Below are positions 1-6,939 of a stretch of DNA of 14,066 nt, piece by piece (position 1 is the stretch's first letter; every line of letters begins with the position of its first letter). Location: positions 1-14,066 of the forward strand of contig UQXU01000047.1 of assembly GCA_900545085.1 (NCBI GenBank), written 5' to 3'. The translations under genes and the position numbers were made by a program. The stretch comes from an uncultured Eubacteriales bacterium (GTDB lineage Bacteria; Bacillota; Clostridia; Christensenellales; Christensenellaceae). The notes below the pieces were generated by a model. It saw only the letters and a program-made list of their open reading frames with translations. It ran no database searches and was not told the DNA's origin.

Positions 1-109
1 CGCCGAAGCAGCTTTCTTTCTCAGCTTCTGTCATAGACGCCAGTTCGGATGCGTAAGGCGTGTTTTCAAGCTTTTCCTGCCACTTTTTAAATTCTTGGAT
101 GTATCCCAT
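1..109 (-). CDS. N-terminus of a cut-off gene, possibly phosphoglucomutase/phosphomannomutase
   Basis: Reading leftward from ATG at 109-107 gives 36 codons open to the window edge, beginning MGYIQEFKKWQEKLENTPYA. An AGGAGA ribosome binding site (plus positions 115-120) lies 5 nt upstream of the ATG, so the start is well supported. The pattern of a short EF-KW helix, a run of acidic and helical residues, and an aromatic residue near position 35 resembles the N-terminus of alpha-phosphohexomutases of Firmicutes, which precedes the FGTGGLRG active-site region. That region is outside the window, so the family call is a guess. Its position downstream of a ROK sugar kinase on the same strand fits an enzyme that isomerises hexose phosphates. 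Confidence 0.55.
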   Translation of the reverse strand, partial: MGYIQEFKKWQEKLENTPYASELASMTEAEKESCFG

Positions 110-146
110 TTGACTCTCCTTTGTAAAATTGGTCCGAAGTTTTCTA

Positions 147-165
147 TAAGGGGCGCCGCCCCTTA
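147..165. repeat. GC-rich perfect hairpin between ROK kinase and next gene
   Basis: TAAGGGGC (147-154) and GCCCCTTA (158-165) form an 8-bp perfect stem around a 3-nt loop. It lies downstream of the ROK kinase stop codon and 38 nt upstream of the next start on the minus strand. There is no run of T after it on the minus strand, so it is not a classic intrinsic terminator. It could stabilise or process the mRNA, or be a dispersed palindromic repeat. Confidence 0.5.
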
Positions 166-174
166 GGGCTTCAG

Positions 175-195
175 CGGCGGATTGCACCTCCGCCG
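175..195. repeat. Second GC-rich hairpin after ROK kinase
   Basis: CGGCGGA (175-181) pairs with TCCGCCG (189-195) around a 7-nt loop. Together with the hairpin at 147-165 it makes a tandem of two stable stems in the 120-bp gap downstream of the ROK gene. No poly-T tail follows on either strand. Confidence 0.45.
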
Positions 196-232
196 AAGGC
201 TTAGTCTGTTCACGGTTATATTGTTATTACGC

Positions 233-1174
233 TTAAAAAAGCGATTCAAACGCACCGATTACACCCACGTCCAAGCCCAGCTCGGCGCGGCGTATTTCTG
301 CGGAATAGCCCTCTTTGGTCAACTCGCGGAATTGTACGCGAATGCCGTCGAGAAGAGGCCAATCAGGCTGGATCAGACCGCCGCCGAAAACAAATCCGTC
401 TACGTCCAGCGCTCGGAACAGGTTGTAAGTGAGTATACCCAGATCACGGCTCATGTCGGACAACATTTCCTTGGCCATCTCGTCTCCTGCGCGATAAGCC
501 GCGTAAAGCGTATGCCCTGTTGAGCGGAGAAGATCTCCGCCTGCCAGCTCTTTCATGAACGTGCTGCTGTATTTTTTGCTGTACTCCTGAGCGCGTTCGC
601 CTATGTATTTCCCGGCGCAGAGACTCTCGAAACAACCTCTGTGTCCGCAGCCGCAGAGCGGCCCTTCGCCCGGGCGAATAAGCATATGTCCTATTTCGCC
701 GGCGTATCCGTTTTCGCCGCGGAGGACGTTGCCCCCGAGGATTATTCCGCCGCCGACGCCTGTGGAGACGGAAATGTACACCATATCGCCGAGGTCTCTG
801 CCGGCGCCGCGTCTATGTTCGGCGAGAGCGGCTGCGTTCGCATCGTTCTCCGCGCGTATATCAGCGTTGGGGAACAGCGTTGTGAAAAACTCTCTGATAG
901 GTATGTCGGCGAGAAGCGGGAGATTTACGGTGGAGACTATGCGCGTGTTTTTGTAATCTATTGCAGACGGAGCGCCTATTCCGACTCCGCAGACGCAGGA
1001 AAAATCCGCGCCTTCTTCGCGCAGCCCGTTGAGCATTGGCGCGAAGAGCGCGTCCGGACCTGCCTGAACGTCGCTGGGGTATTCGCGCCGAACGGTGAGA
1101 CTGCCGCTTTCATCGAAAATGCCGTATGCAATTTTTGTGCCGCCTATATCTACTCCTAAGTATAATTTTCTCAT
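233..1174 (-). CDS. ROK-family sugar kinase (glucokinase-like)
   Basis: A 313-residue cytoplasmic protein expected to phosphorylate a hexose such as glucose, or an N-acyl hexosamine, with ATP. Visible motifs are the ATP phosphate-binding loop DIGGTK (residues 9-14), the sugar-binding and catalytic END (109-111, D111 the likely base), a glycine-rich STGVGGGI segment (137-144), EIGH (160-163), and the ROK zinc site CGCGHRGC (174-181), with H163, C174, C176 and C181 as likely ligands. Length and motif order match ROK kinases; no N-terminal helix-turn-helix is present, so it is a kinase rather than a ROK repressor. An AGGAG site precedes the ATG. The gene runs toward a possible phosphohexomutase gene, so a hexose phosphate pathway is plausible. 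Substrate cannot be decided from sequence alone. Confidence 0.93.
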   Translation of the reverse strand: MRKLYLGVDIGGTKIAYGIFDESGSLTVRREYPSDVQAGPDALFAPMLNGLREEGADFSCVCGVGIGAPSAIDYKNTRIVSTVNLPLLADIPIREFFTTLFPNADIRAENDANAAALAEHRRGAGRDLGDMVYISVSTGVGGGIILGGNVLRGENGYAGEIGHMLIRPGEGPLCGCGHRGCFESLCAGKYIGERAQEYSKKYSSTFMKELAGGDLLRSTGHTLYAAYRAGDEMAKEMLSDMSRDLGILTYNLFRALDVDGFVFGGGLIQPDWPLLDGIRVQFRELTKEGYSAEIRRAELGLDVGVIGAFESLF

Positions 1175-1293
1175 GCTTTTTTTACTCCTGTGATAATTTT
1201 AGCCGTTTAAAAGTAGTGTATGCAGCCCAGCTATATTTTACATCAAAAACAGCGTAAAGAAAAGTTTGAATGAGGAGAAAAACGGACGAGGTT

Positions 1294-1317
1294 TAAAGCA
1301 AGAAAAATCGCTTTAAG
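1294..1317. repeat. Inverted repeat in the ROK/pgsA divergent intergenic region
   Basis: TTAAAGC (1294-1300) and GCTTTAA (1311-1317) form a 7-bp perfect inverted repeat with a 10-nt A-rich centre. It lies midway between the divergent ROK kinase and pgsA starts, where an operator could sit. No other recognisable site was found in 1175-1360, and I see no convincing -35/-10 pair for the ROK gene. Confidence 0.3.
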
Positions 1318-1367
1318 TCTAACAAAAGAGTAAGCTCATCAATCTTCCGCAATTAGTTATAATATTG

Positions 1368-1396
1368 TTGAAAAAAACTCGTGAAAGCCTTATAAT
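1368..1396 (+). promoter_or_regulatory. Sigma-A-type promoter for pgsA
   Basis: TTGAAA (1368-1373) and TATAAT (1391-1396) are separated by 17 nt, the ideal spacing. The -10 ends 35 nt before the pgsA ATG, and an AGAGGAGAAGG ribosome binding site follows at 1414-1424. Confidence 0.8.
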
Positions 1397-1431
1397 TACT
1401 AGGTAACGGAGTTAGAGGAGAAGGTTATTGA

Positions 1432-1986
1432 ATGAAAGAAAAGATTTGGACGCTACCTAACATACTGAGCTTTATACGGCTGCTGCTCGTTCCGGCGACG
1501 GCCGTACTTATAGCGCAAAGAGAGATTATGTGGGCGTTCGCCTGCTTTCTTGTGGCATGTCTTACAGACCTGCTGGACGGATATCTGGCTCGCTCGAATG
1601 GCGAAGTTACAAAGCTCGGCTCTGTGCTCGATCCGCTGGCGGATAAGCTCATGGCTATGGCGGTGCTTATATCTTTTGCAGCAGCCGAGATACTGCCGCT
1701 TTTTGTAGTTATAGTAATTTTGGCTAAAGAAGCGTGTATGCTGGCGGGGGGAGCGTTCCTGCTTTCTAAAAAAATAATAATCCCTGCGAACATATACGGA
1801 AAAATAGCGGGATTTTTGCTGAATATATCCATTGCGTCCGGATTTTTCGCGATGTGGCTGTATCCGTATTATCTATATGCGGTATATGTTGCGCTGGTAT
1901 TTGTAATTGTGGCGTTTGTGCAATATGCCGTATTGGCGTGGAGAGCATATAGAGAACAGAGAAAACCAGACGGCGAGGCTGAATAA
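1432..1986 (+). CDS. pgsA: CDP-diacylglycerol--glycerol-3-phosphate 3-phosphatidyltransferase
   Basis: An integral membrane enzyme of 184 residues that transfers the phosphatidyl group of CDP-diacylglycerol to glycerol 3-phosphate, making phosphatidylglycerol phosphate, the precursor of phosphatidylglycerol and cardiolipin. The complete CDP-alcohol phosphotransferase signature D-x2-DG-x2-AR-x8-G-x3-D-x3-D is present, with D46, D49, G50, A53, R54, G63, D67 and D71; D71 is the expected base. The N-terminus LPNILSFIRLLLVP is typical of PgsA, and five to six hydrophobic helices follow. Length is normal for the family (about 180-190). The ATG is set by AGAGGAGAAGG at 1414-1424. A small membrane protein gene follows after only 2 nt. 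Another CDP-alcohol transferase activity such as phosphatidylinositol phosphate synthesis is less likely. Confidence 0.95.
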   Translation: MKEKIWTLPNILSFIRLLLVPATAVLIAQREIMWAFACFLVACLTDLLDGYLARSNGEVTKLGSVLDPLADKLMAMAVLISFAAAEILPLFVVIVILAKEACMLAGGAFLLSKKIIIPANIYGKIAGFLLNISIASGFFAMWLYPYYLYAVYVALVFVIVAFVQYAVLAWRAYREQRKPDGEAE

Positions 1987-1988
1987 AA

Positions 1989-2174
1989 ATGGAAAAGATA
2001 ATAGGCACTATTATTATGGTAATAGGAGCGGGGCTTACCTTCGGAGCTGCGCCTATAATAGGCAAGGCGTCGGAGGGCGGCGGAGATAAAAAAGTGCTCA
2101 AATTAAAAGCGGTCGGGCTTATCGTAATAGCTGCAGGGCTGATAGTAGCGACGGGCGCTTTGTTTAAGCTGTAA
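1989..2174 (+). CDS. Small two-helix membrane protein, unknown function
   Basis: A 61-residue protein that I do not recognise. It starts 2 nt after the pgsA stop, with GAGG (1975-1978) inside the end of pgsA as a possible ribosome binding site, so translation may be coupled. It has two hydrophobic segments (about residues 4-24 and 39-60) rich in Gly, Ala and Ile, joined by a polar loop with EGGGDKK. Small-residue spacing in both helices suggests tight helix packing or oligomerisation. A hairpin with a T-tract follows at 2185-2206, which makes it the last gene of the pgsA transcript. It may work at the membrane with PgsA, but that is inference from position only. Confidence 0.7.
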   Translation: MEKIIGTIIMVIGAGLTFGAAPIIGKASEGGGDKKVLKLKAVGLIVIAAGLIVATGALFKL

Positions 2175-2184
2175 TGCAGAGACG

Positions 2185-2206
2185 AAGCTCAAAGCTGAGT
2201 TTTTTT
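2185..2206 (+). terminator. Probable weak intrinsic terminator after the pgsA transcript
   Basis: AAGCTCA (2185-2191) can pair with TGAGTTT (2196-2202), including one G-T pair, around a 4-nt loop; the T-tract spans 2200-2206. It sits 10 nt after the stop codon of the 61-residue protein. The stem is short, so termination may be incomplete. Confidence 0.45.
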
Positions 2207-2234
2207 GACGGAAAATTTGTACTATAATTATTGA
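2205..2234 (+). promoter_or_regulatory. Candidate promoter for valS
   Basis: TTGACG (2205-2210) with TATTGA (2229-2234) at 18-nt spacing is the best-spaced pair. A perfect TATAAT at 2223-2228 is only 12 nt from TTGACG and would need a different, poor -35. Either way initiation just upstream of valS is likely. The leader before the ATG is only about 55 nt, too short for a T-box. Confidence 0.4.
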
Positions 2235-2294
2235 TAGTGTTTTCGGCAATATATATATTGATTGTTTGCAATTCCACGGAGGTTTTATTTATAT

Positions 2295-4919
2295 ATGAGT
2301 GATAATATTAAAAAAGCGTATGACCACAAAGAAGTGGAGCAGAAGCTGTACGATAGATGGATGGAAAGAGGATATTTTACCGCTGAGCCGGACAAGTCCA
2401 AGCCGTCGTTCTGCATCGTAATGCCGCCGCCTAATATAACGGGCAAGCTGCACATGGGTCATGCGCTGGACAATATGCTCCAGGACGCGCTGACGCGGTA
2501 TCACCGCATGAAGGGATTCGCTACGCTTTGGGTTCCGGGTACGGACCATGCCAGCATTGCGACAGAAGTAAAGATAGTAGACGCGCTGGCTGAGGAGGGA
2601 ATCTCAAAGAACGACATAGGCAGGGAGAAATTTCTGGAGCGCGCGTGGGAGTGGAAAAAAGAATACGGAGATACCATTACGACTCAGCTGAAAAAGCTGG
2701 GCAGCTCCTGCGATTGGAGCCGAGAGAGATTTACAATGGATGAAGGATGCTCCCGCGCCGTGCGAGAGGTGTTCGTTCGTCTGTACAAAAAAGGAAAAAT
2801 ATATCGGGGAAACAGAATCATAAACTGGTGCCCGACGTGCAGGACGGCTCTCTCGGACGCAGAGGTAGAGTACACGGAAAAGAGCAGCCATCTCTGGCAC
2901 ATCAGATATCCTGCGGAGGACGGAGGCGAAGGCATAATAGTAGCTACGACCAGACCGGAAACAATGCTGGGCGATACGGCTGTCGCGGTGCATCCGGACG
3001 ACGAGAGATATAAGAATCTGGTAGGAAAGAATGTGATACTGCCTATAGTGGGCAAACCCATACCGGTTGTGGCTGATAAGTACGTAGAGAAGGAATTTGG
3101 TACAGGCGCGGTCAAGATAACGCCGGCTCACGATCCTAACGACTTCGAAGTTGCTATGCGCCACGATCTGCCGATAATAAGCGTTCTGACAGACGACGCT
3201 CATGTAAACGAGAACGGCGGGAAATTCTGCGGAATGACGGCTCTCGAGGCGAGAGAGGCTATAGTCAAAGAGCTTCAGGAGCTCGGAGCTATGGTAAAAA
3301 TAGAGGATTATGCACACAACGTAGGCGAGTGCTACCGCTGCCATTCCACAGTGGAACCGATGGTCTCCATGCAGTGGTTCGTATCTATGAAGGATCTGGC
3401 AAAGCCGGCGATAGAAGCCGTGCGTAGCGGCGAAACTCAGTTCATACCGTCGCGTTTTGACAAGATATATTTCAATTGGATGGAGAACATCCGCGATTGG
3501 TGCATATCGCGTCAGCTTTGGTGGGGACATCGCATACCGGCGTATTACTGCGACGAATGCGGCCATGTGAACGTAAGTGTGGACGAGCCGGAGAAGTGCG
3601 AGAAATGCGGCTGTACGCATCTGCATCAGGATGAGGACGTTTTGGATACGTGGTTTTCCTCCGGATTGTGGCCGTTCTCAACGCTCGGATGGCCGGAGAA
3701 AACTCCTGAGCTGGAATGCTTTTACCCGACGACGACTCTCGTCACGGGCTATGACATAATATTCTTCTGGGTAGCGAGAATGATGGTGTTCGGCGAAGAA
3801 GTTATGGGGAAGGCTCCGTTTGAAAAGGTAGCCATTCATGGCATAGTCAGAGATGAGCAGGGCCGTAAAATGAGCAAATCTCTGGGCAACGGCGTAGACC
3901 CGCTGAAAGTAATAGAAAAATACGGCGCGGACGCATTGCGCTTCAGCTTGGCGTCGGGCGTATCAGCGGGCAGCGATATGCGATATGTAGAAAAGAAAGT
4001 GACAGCAGCGGGCAACTTTGCAAACAAGATATGGAATGCCTCCCGTTTCATAGCCATGAACAGCGACGGAACGGAACAGCTGGAGCTTGAAAACATAGAC
4101 GTAGCGGATAAATGGATACTCTCGAGACTCAGCCAGGTTACAAAAGAGGTCAGCGATAATATAGACAAGTTTGAGCTGGGTCTGGCGTCGAGCAAGGTCT
4201 ACGATTTTATCTGGAGCGAATACTGTGACTGGTATATCGAAATGGCAAAGCCGCGGCTTTACGGTGAAGATGAGAAGGCTAAAAAGACGGCTTTGGGAGT
4301 TTTGAGATATGTTCTGATCGACGCATTAAAGCTGCTGCATCCCTTCATGCCGTTTATCACGGAGGAAATATTCGTCGAGGTGCTGGGCGCGGGCGAGAGC
4401 ATAATGATAAGCGAGTGGCCGAAGGGCGAGCTGCACTTTGAGGAAGATGAAAAGCGCATGTCCGCGGTCATGGACGTAATACGCACGGTGCGCAACATAC
4501 GCGCGCAGATGAATGTTCCGCCGTCCAGAAAGGCTGCGCTGAAAATCCGAACGGACAGAGAAGCGGACGTAAAAGAATGCGAGCTGTACATAAAGAGACT
4601 CGCAGGCGCAAGCGAGGTAATCCTCATGGAGGAAGGACAGACGGAGAGCGGCGCTGCGAGCGCGGTGACAGAGCTGGGCGAGATATTCCTGCCGCTGGGC
4701 GAGCTGGTGGATATATCCAAGGAGCTGGAGCGGCTGAACAAAGAGAAAGCGAACCTTGAGAGCGAGATAAAGCGCGCCTACGGCAAGCTCGCAAATGAGA
4801 AGTTCACATCCAAGGCGCCGGAAAAGGTAGTGAACGAGGAGCGTGAAAAACTGGCTAAATATCAGGATATGCTGGACAAGCTGCTCGAACAGATAAAGTC
4901 TTTTGAAGAACTCGGCTAA
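2295..4919 (+). CDS. valS: Valyl-tRNA synthetase
   Basis: A cytoplasmic class I aminoacyl-tRNA synthetase of 874 residues that charges tRNA-Val with valine and edits misactivated threonine. The HIGH motif appears as HMGH (53-56) after PPPNITG, and KMSKS is at 525-529. Cysteine pairs near NWCPTC and a CDEC/CEKC zinc-ribbon-like segment lie in the catalytic and editing region. The C-terminal 65 residues or so form the charged coiled-coil arm typical of ValRS. Length is normal for the family. I chose ATG at 2295 because GGAGG (2278-2282) lies 12 nt upstream and the protein then begins [10 protein letters not shown] as usual; a TTG 33 nt further upstream overlaps this site and is unlikely. The order valS then folC is common in Firmicutes. 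No T-box leader is visible upstream. Confidence 0.98.
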   Translation: MSDNIKKAYDHKEVEQKLYDRWMERGYFTAEPDKSKPSFCIVMPPPNITGKLHMGHALDNMLQDALTRYHRMKGFATLWVPGTDHASIATEVKIVDALAEEGISKNDIGREKFLERAWEWKKEYGDTITTQLKKLGSSCDWSRERFTMDEGCSRAVREVFVRLYKKGKIYRGNRIINWCPTCRTALSDAEVEYTEKSSHLWHIRYPAEDGGEGIIVATTRPETMLGDTAVAVHPDDERYKNLVGKNVILPIVGKPIPVVADKYVEKEFGTGAVKITPAHDPNDFEVAMRHDLPIISVLTDDAHVNENGGKFCGMTALEAREAIVKELQELGAMVKIEDYAHNVGECYRCHSTVEPMVSMQWFVSMKDLAKPAIEAVRSGETQFIPSRFDKIYFNWMENIRDWCISRQLWWGHRIPAYYCDECGHVNVSVDEPEKCEKCGCTHLHQDEDVLDTWFSSGLWPFSTLGWPEKTPELECFYPTTTLVTGYDIIFFWVARMMVFGEEVMGKAPFEKVAIHGIVRDEQGRKMSKSLGNGVDPLKVIEKYGADALRFSLASGVSAGSDMRYVEKKVTAAGNFANKIWNASRFIAMNSDGTEQLELENIDVADKWILSRLSQVTKEVSDNIDKFELGLASSKVYDFIWSEYCDWYIEMAKPRLYGEDEKAKKTALGVLRYVLIDALKLLHPFMPFITEEIFVEVLGAGESIMISEWPKGELHFEEDEKRMSAVMDVIRTVRNIRAQMNVPPSRKAALKIRTDREADVKECELYIKRLAGASEVILMEEGQTESGAASAVTELGEIFLPLGELVDISKELERLNKEKANLESEIKRAYGKLANEKFTSKAPEKVVNEEREKLAKYQDMLDKLLEQIKSFEELG

Positions 4920-4934
4920 CAGGAAACTACATAG

Positions 4935-4973
4935 AGCCGTCAGCAATTTAGTGTGTTGGCGGCTTTATTTATT
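4935..4973 (+). terminator. Hairpin terminator between valS and folC
   Basis: AGCCGTCAGCA (4935-4945) pairs with TGTTGGCGGCT (4954-4964) over 11 positions, including two G-T pairs, around an 8-nt loop. A TTATTTATT tail follows. It begins 15 nt after the valS stop and ends shortly before the folC ATG, so it could end the valS transcript or attenuate readthrough into folC. Confidence 0.65.
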
Positions 4974-4982
4974 AAAAATGCT

Positions 4983-6035
4983 ATGAAGATAATACAAATT
5001 GCGGGGACGAACGGCAAGGGTTCCGTCGCGACATATGTCGCTGCATTAATGCAAAGCGCCGGAATGAGGACGGGATTGTTTACATCGCCTCATATAGTGC
5101 GCAAAGAAGAGAGAATCAGAATAAACGGGGAGTGCATCCCGGAGCGGGAGATGGACGCGCTGTTTGAAAAGGCGGAGGGAAACTATTTTACAAAGCTGAC
5201 GCACGCCGCGATGAAATGGTTCGCTGAAAACGGAGTGCAGTGCGCAGTGCTCGAAGTGGGGCTGGGCGGAAAGAAAGATCCTACAAACCTGTATCCCGCC
5301 GACGTCAATGTGATAACCAGAATAGGAATAGATCACGCTGAGATTTTAGGCGATACGATAGAGAAGATAGCAGAGGAAAAATGCGGGATAATCAGAAAAG
5401 GCGGATTTGTCGTGACTCAGGAGCAAAGGCGCGGCGCAATGCGGATTATAGAACGGACGTGCGCCATGAGAAGCGCAGAGCTGCACGTGGTGACAAAGCG
5501 CGATGCGGAAGAATTGGGAGTTGAACTTAGAGCTCTGGGTTCGAGTCAGCCGATAAACGCAGCGATGGCGATGACGGCGGTGGAGCTTGCGGGTCTGAAG
5601 CCGCAGCCCGGCTGCCTGAGCCGAGTCAGGATACCTGCAAGGCTGGAATACGACAGAGAGCGGGATATACTGATAGACGGCGGACACAATGCGGACGCAA
5701 TAGAAGAGCTGACGCAATGTCTGGATGAAAAATTTGCCGAAAGAGATATTGTATTGCTCACGGCGGGGATGCACGGGAAGGACGTATCCTCTTTGGCAGA
5801 ATACGCAAAAAAACGAGGAGCAAAGGTTTTTGCTTCTGCTGTTAAGAACGAACGCAGCAGGAGTGCGGAAGAAACTGCGAGAATATTCGGCGCTGAGTAT
5901 GCGGAGGATGAAAGCTCAAAGGCTTTTCAAATGGCTGAAAAGGCGGCGAAATCCTCCGGAGCACTGCTGGTTATAGCAGGGTCATTTTACTTGGCAGGGG
6001 AGCTGGAAGAGCTTGCGGGTTTTGAAATAAAATAA
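4983..6035 (+). CDS. folC: Compact folylpolyglutamate/dihydrofolate synthase
   Basis: A cytoplasmic Mur-ligase-family enzyme that adds glutamate to folates (and possibly to dihydropteroate) with ATP. The P-loop GTNGKGS is at residues 8-14, almost at the N-terminus, followed by TSPHIV, a LEVGLGG segment with the metal-binding Glu, IDHAEILGD with the metal-binding His, EEKCGIIR with the Lys expected to be carbamylated, and DGGHN and GMHGKD in the C-terminal domain. The protein is 350 residues against about 420-440 for typical FolC. It lacks the 40-50 residues normally before the P-loop, and the region before the HQ/NA helix is contracted. ATG 4983 has no clear ribosome binding site. GTG at 4953 would add ten residues but lies in the loop of a terminator hairpin. 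Ligase motifs look intact, so activity is likely. Confidence 0.9.
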   Translation: MKIIQIAGTNGKGSVATYVAALMQSAGMRTGLFTSPHIVRKEERIRINGECIPEREMDALFEKAEGNYFTKLTHAAMKWFAENGVQCAVLEVGLGGKKDPTNLYPADVNVITRIGIDHAEILGDTIEKIAEEKCGIIRKGGFVVTQEQRRGAMRIIERTCAMRSAELHVVTKRDAEELGVELRALGSSQPINAAMAMTAVELAGLKPQPGCLSRVRIPARLEYDRERDILIDGGHNADAIEELTQCLDEKFAERDIVLLTAGMHGKDVSSLAEYAKKRGAKVFASAVKNERSRSAEETARIFGAEYAEDESSKAFQMAEKAAKSSGALLVIAGSFYLAGELEELAGFEIK

Positions 6036-6072
6036 TTTTGAAAATGAAATAATTAAAGAGGAAAGACACGTA

Positions 6073-6285
6073 ATGAAGAATTTTGATTTTTGCACCTGCA
6101 GTGATAAAAAATGTCCGCTGAATCCCGTCAATCACGACGAGGGATGTTCCCTTTGCGTAAAGAAGAATCTTGCGCTGAAAGAGATACCTTCCTGCTTTTT
6201 TAATTTGTTTGGAGATGGAAAGAGGGCGGATTACTCTATTGAAGCTTTCGCAAGAGAAGCTCTGAGCAAAAAAGAAGAAGTATAA
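6073..6285 (+). CDS. Small cysteine-rich protein, probably metal-binding (DUF6485-like)
   Basis: A 70-residue cytoplasmic protein with six cysteines (C7, C9, C14, C25, C28, C41) in the order C-x-C-x4-C-x10-C-x2-C-x12-C, suited to binding zinc or another metal. The pieces GCSLC, EIPSCFF and SIEAF recall the small clostridial family annotated as DUF6485; this is from memory and uncertain. AGAGGAAAG precedes the ATG by a good distance. It lies 37 nt after folC on the same strand and ends 17 nt before a strong terminator, so it is likely the last gene of the valS/folC transcript. Function is not known. Confidence 0.75.
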   Translation: MKNFDFCTCSDKKCPLNPVNHDEGCSLCVKKNLALKEIPSCFFNLFGDGKRADYSIEAFAREALSKKEEV

Positions 6286-6301
6286 TGACGGGTGAAAAAA
6301 T

Positions 6302-6327
6302 AAAATCGTCGGAGTTCCGACGATTTT
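6302..6327. terminator. Strong bidirectional intrinsic terminator
   Basis: An 11-bp perfect stem, 6302-6312 with 6317-6327, carries the core ATCGTCGG/CCGACGAT and a 4-nt loop. It has T-rich flanks on both strands (TTTTTT on plus, an A-run giving Ts on minus). It separates convergent genes: the cysteine-rich protein on plus and the DUF4364 gene on minus, whose stop codon is at 6331-6333. Confidence 0.9.
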
Positions 6328-6330
6328 TTA

Positions 6331-6879
6331 TTATATACCTTCATCCGGTGGGGGTGAATCGAGAAGAGCGGCGAAAACGCTGTGATATACTTTCATGTGA
6401 TTTTTGTGCCAGTTTTTGGTCAGGAGCTTGGCCTCGCTCTCTGAAGACGCTATGTAGCTCACTTCGAACACGGTCATTTCCTGCTCCAGCAGGCGCATGG
6501 TTACTCTATAGCCTCCGTCGGGAATTTCGTAGTAATAAGCGTATATCATGCCCTCCTGCTCGAAGCGCTGTCTGTTTACGTCCAGGTAATGCTCGACTGC
6601 GGTGCGCTTGGTGTAGGAAAGCTGCTTGAGTTCAAATTCTATCGTGTCTTTTCCGCTTTGGGTTATGCGGTAGAACATGCCGTTAGGCGACGGATTTTCA
6701 GAGATGAGTCCGGCTTTGACCAAATCCAGAAACATTATTTTAAAGTCAAAATAGCCCATTATATCGTGCTCGGATATAATGCTCCATAGCTGCTCCTCTG
6801 TCAGTCGGATATCCGCGCGGCTTGCGACGAAAAGTATCCAGAGGCGGTTTTTTGTGCGTTTTTCGACTGTCTGCTCCAT
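6331..6879 (-). CDS. DUF4364 family winged-helix protein
   Basis: A 182-residue soluble protein matching the DUF4364 family, known mainly from Firmicutes and thought to be transcriptional regulators with an N-terminal winged helix. Residues about 10-75 give the helical DNA-binding layout, with the wing-like FYRITQSGKDTIEF strand-turn-helix. The C-terminal half (about 85-175) has alternating strands and no known catalytic motif. GAGGA lies about 10 nt upstream of the ATG. It is the last gene of the minus-strand operon, 32 nt after the degenerate M14 gene, and also has its own promoter inside the end of that gene (6911-6939). Whether it regulates this operon is unknown. Confidence 0.85.
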   Translation of the reverse strand: MEQTVEKRTKNRLWILFVASRADIRLTEEQLWSIISEHDIMGYFDFKIMFLDLVKAGLISENPSPNGMFYRITQSGKDTIEFELKQLSYTKRTAVEHYLDVNRQRFEQEGMIYAYYYEIPDGGYRVTMRLLEQEMTVFEVSYIASSESEAKLLTKNWHKNHMKVYHSVFAALLDSPPPDEGI

Positions 6880-6910
6880 AGTTTAAGATTCCTCATGTAG
6901 TAATATAAGA

Positions 6911-6939
6911 ATTATAGCACATTTGAGGAAGTGCGGCAA
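6911..6939 (-). promoter_or_regulatory. Internal promoter for the DUF4364 gene
   Basis: On the minus strand TTGCCG (plus 6934-6939) and TATAAT (plus 6911-6916) are 17 nt apart, ending 31 nt before the DUF4364 ATG. The -35 and spacer lie inside the 3' end of the preceding gene. This would allow expression separate from the operon. Confidence 0.6.

Noticed and set aside
2175..2294. T-box leader upstream of valS
   Set aside because: The 120-nt gap is too short and has no T-box-like sequence or large terminator/antiterminator pair; the small hairpin there belongs to the previous gene.
2262..2294. TTG at 2262 as the valS start
   Set aside because: It would place the GGAGG site inside the coding region and add residues not typical of ValRS; ATG 2295 fits better.
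2604..3626. Long open frame of 340 codons on the strand opposite valS
   Set aside because: It lies entirely inside valS, resembles no protein family, and arises from codon bias of the real gene.
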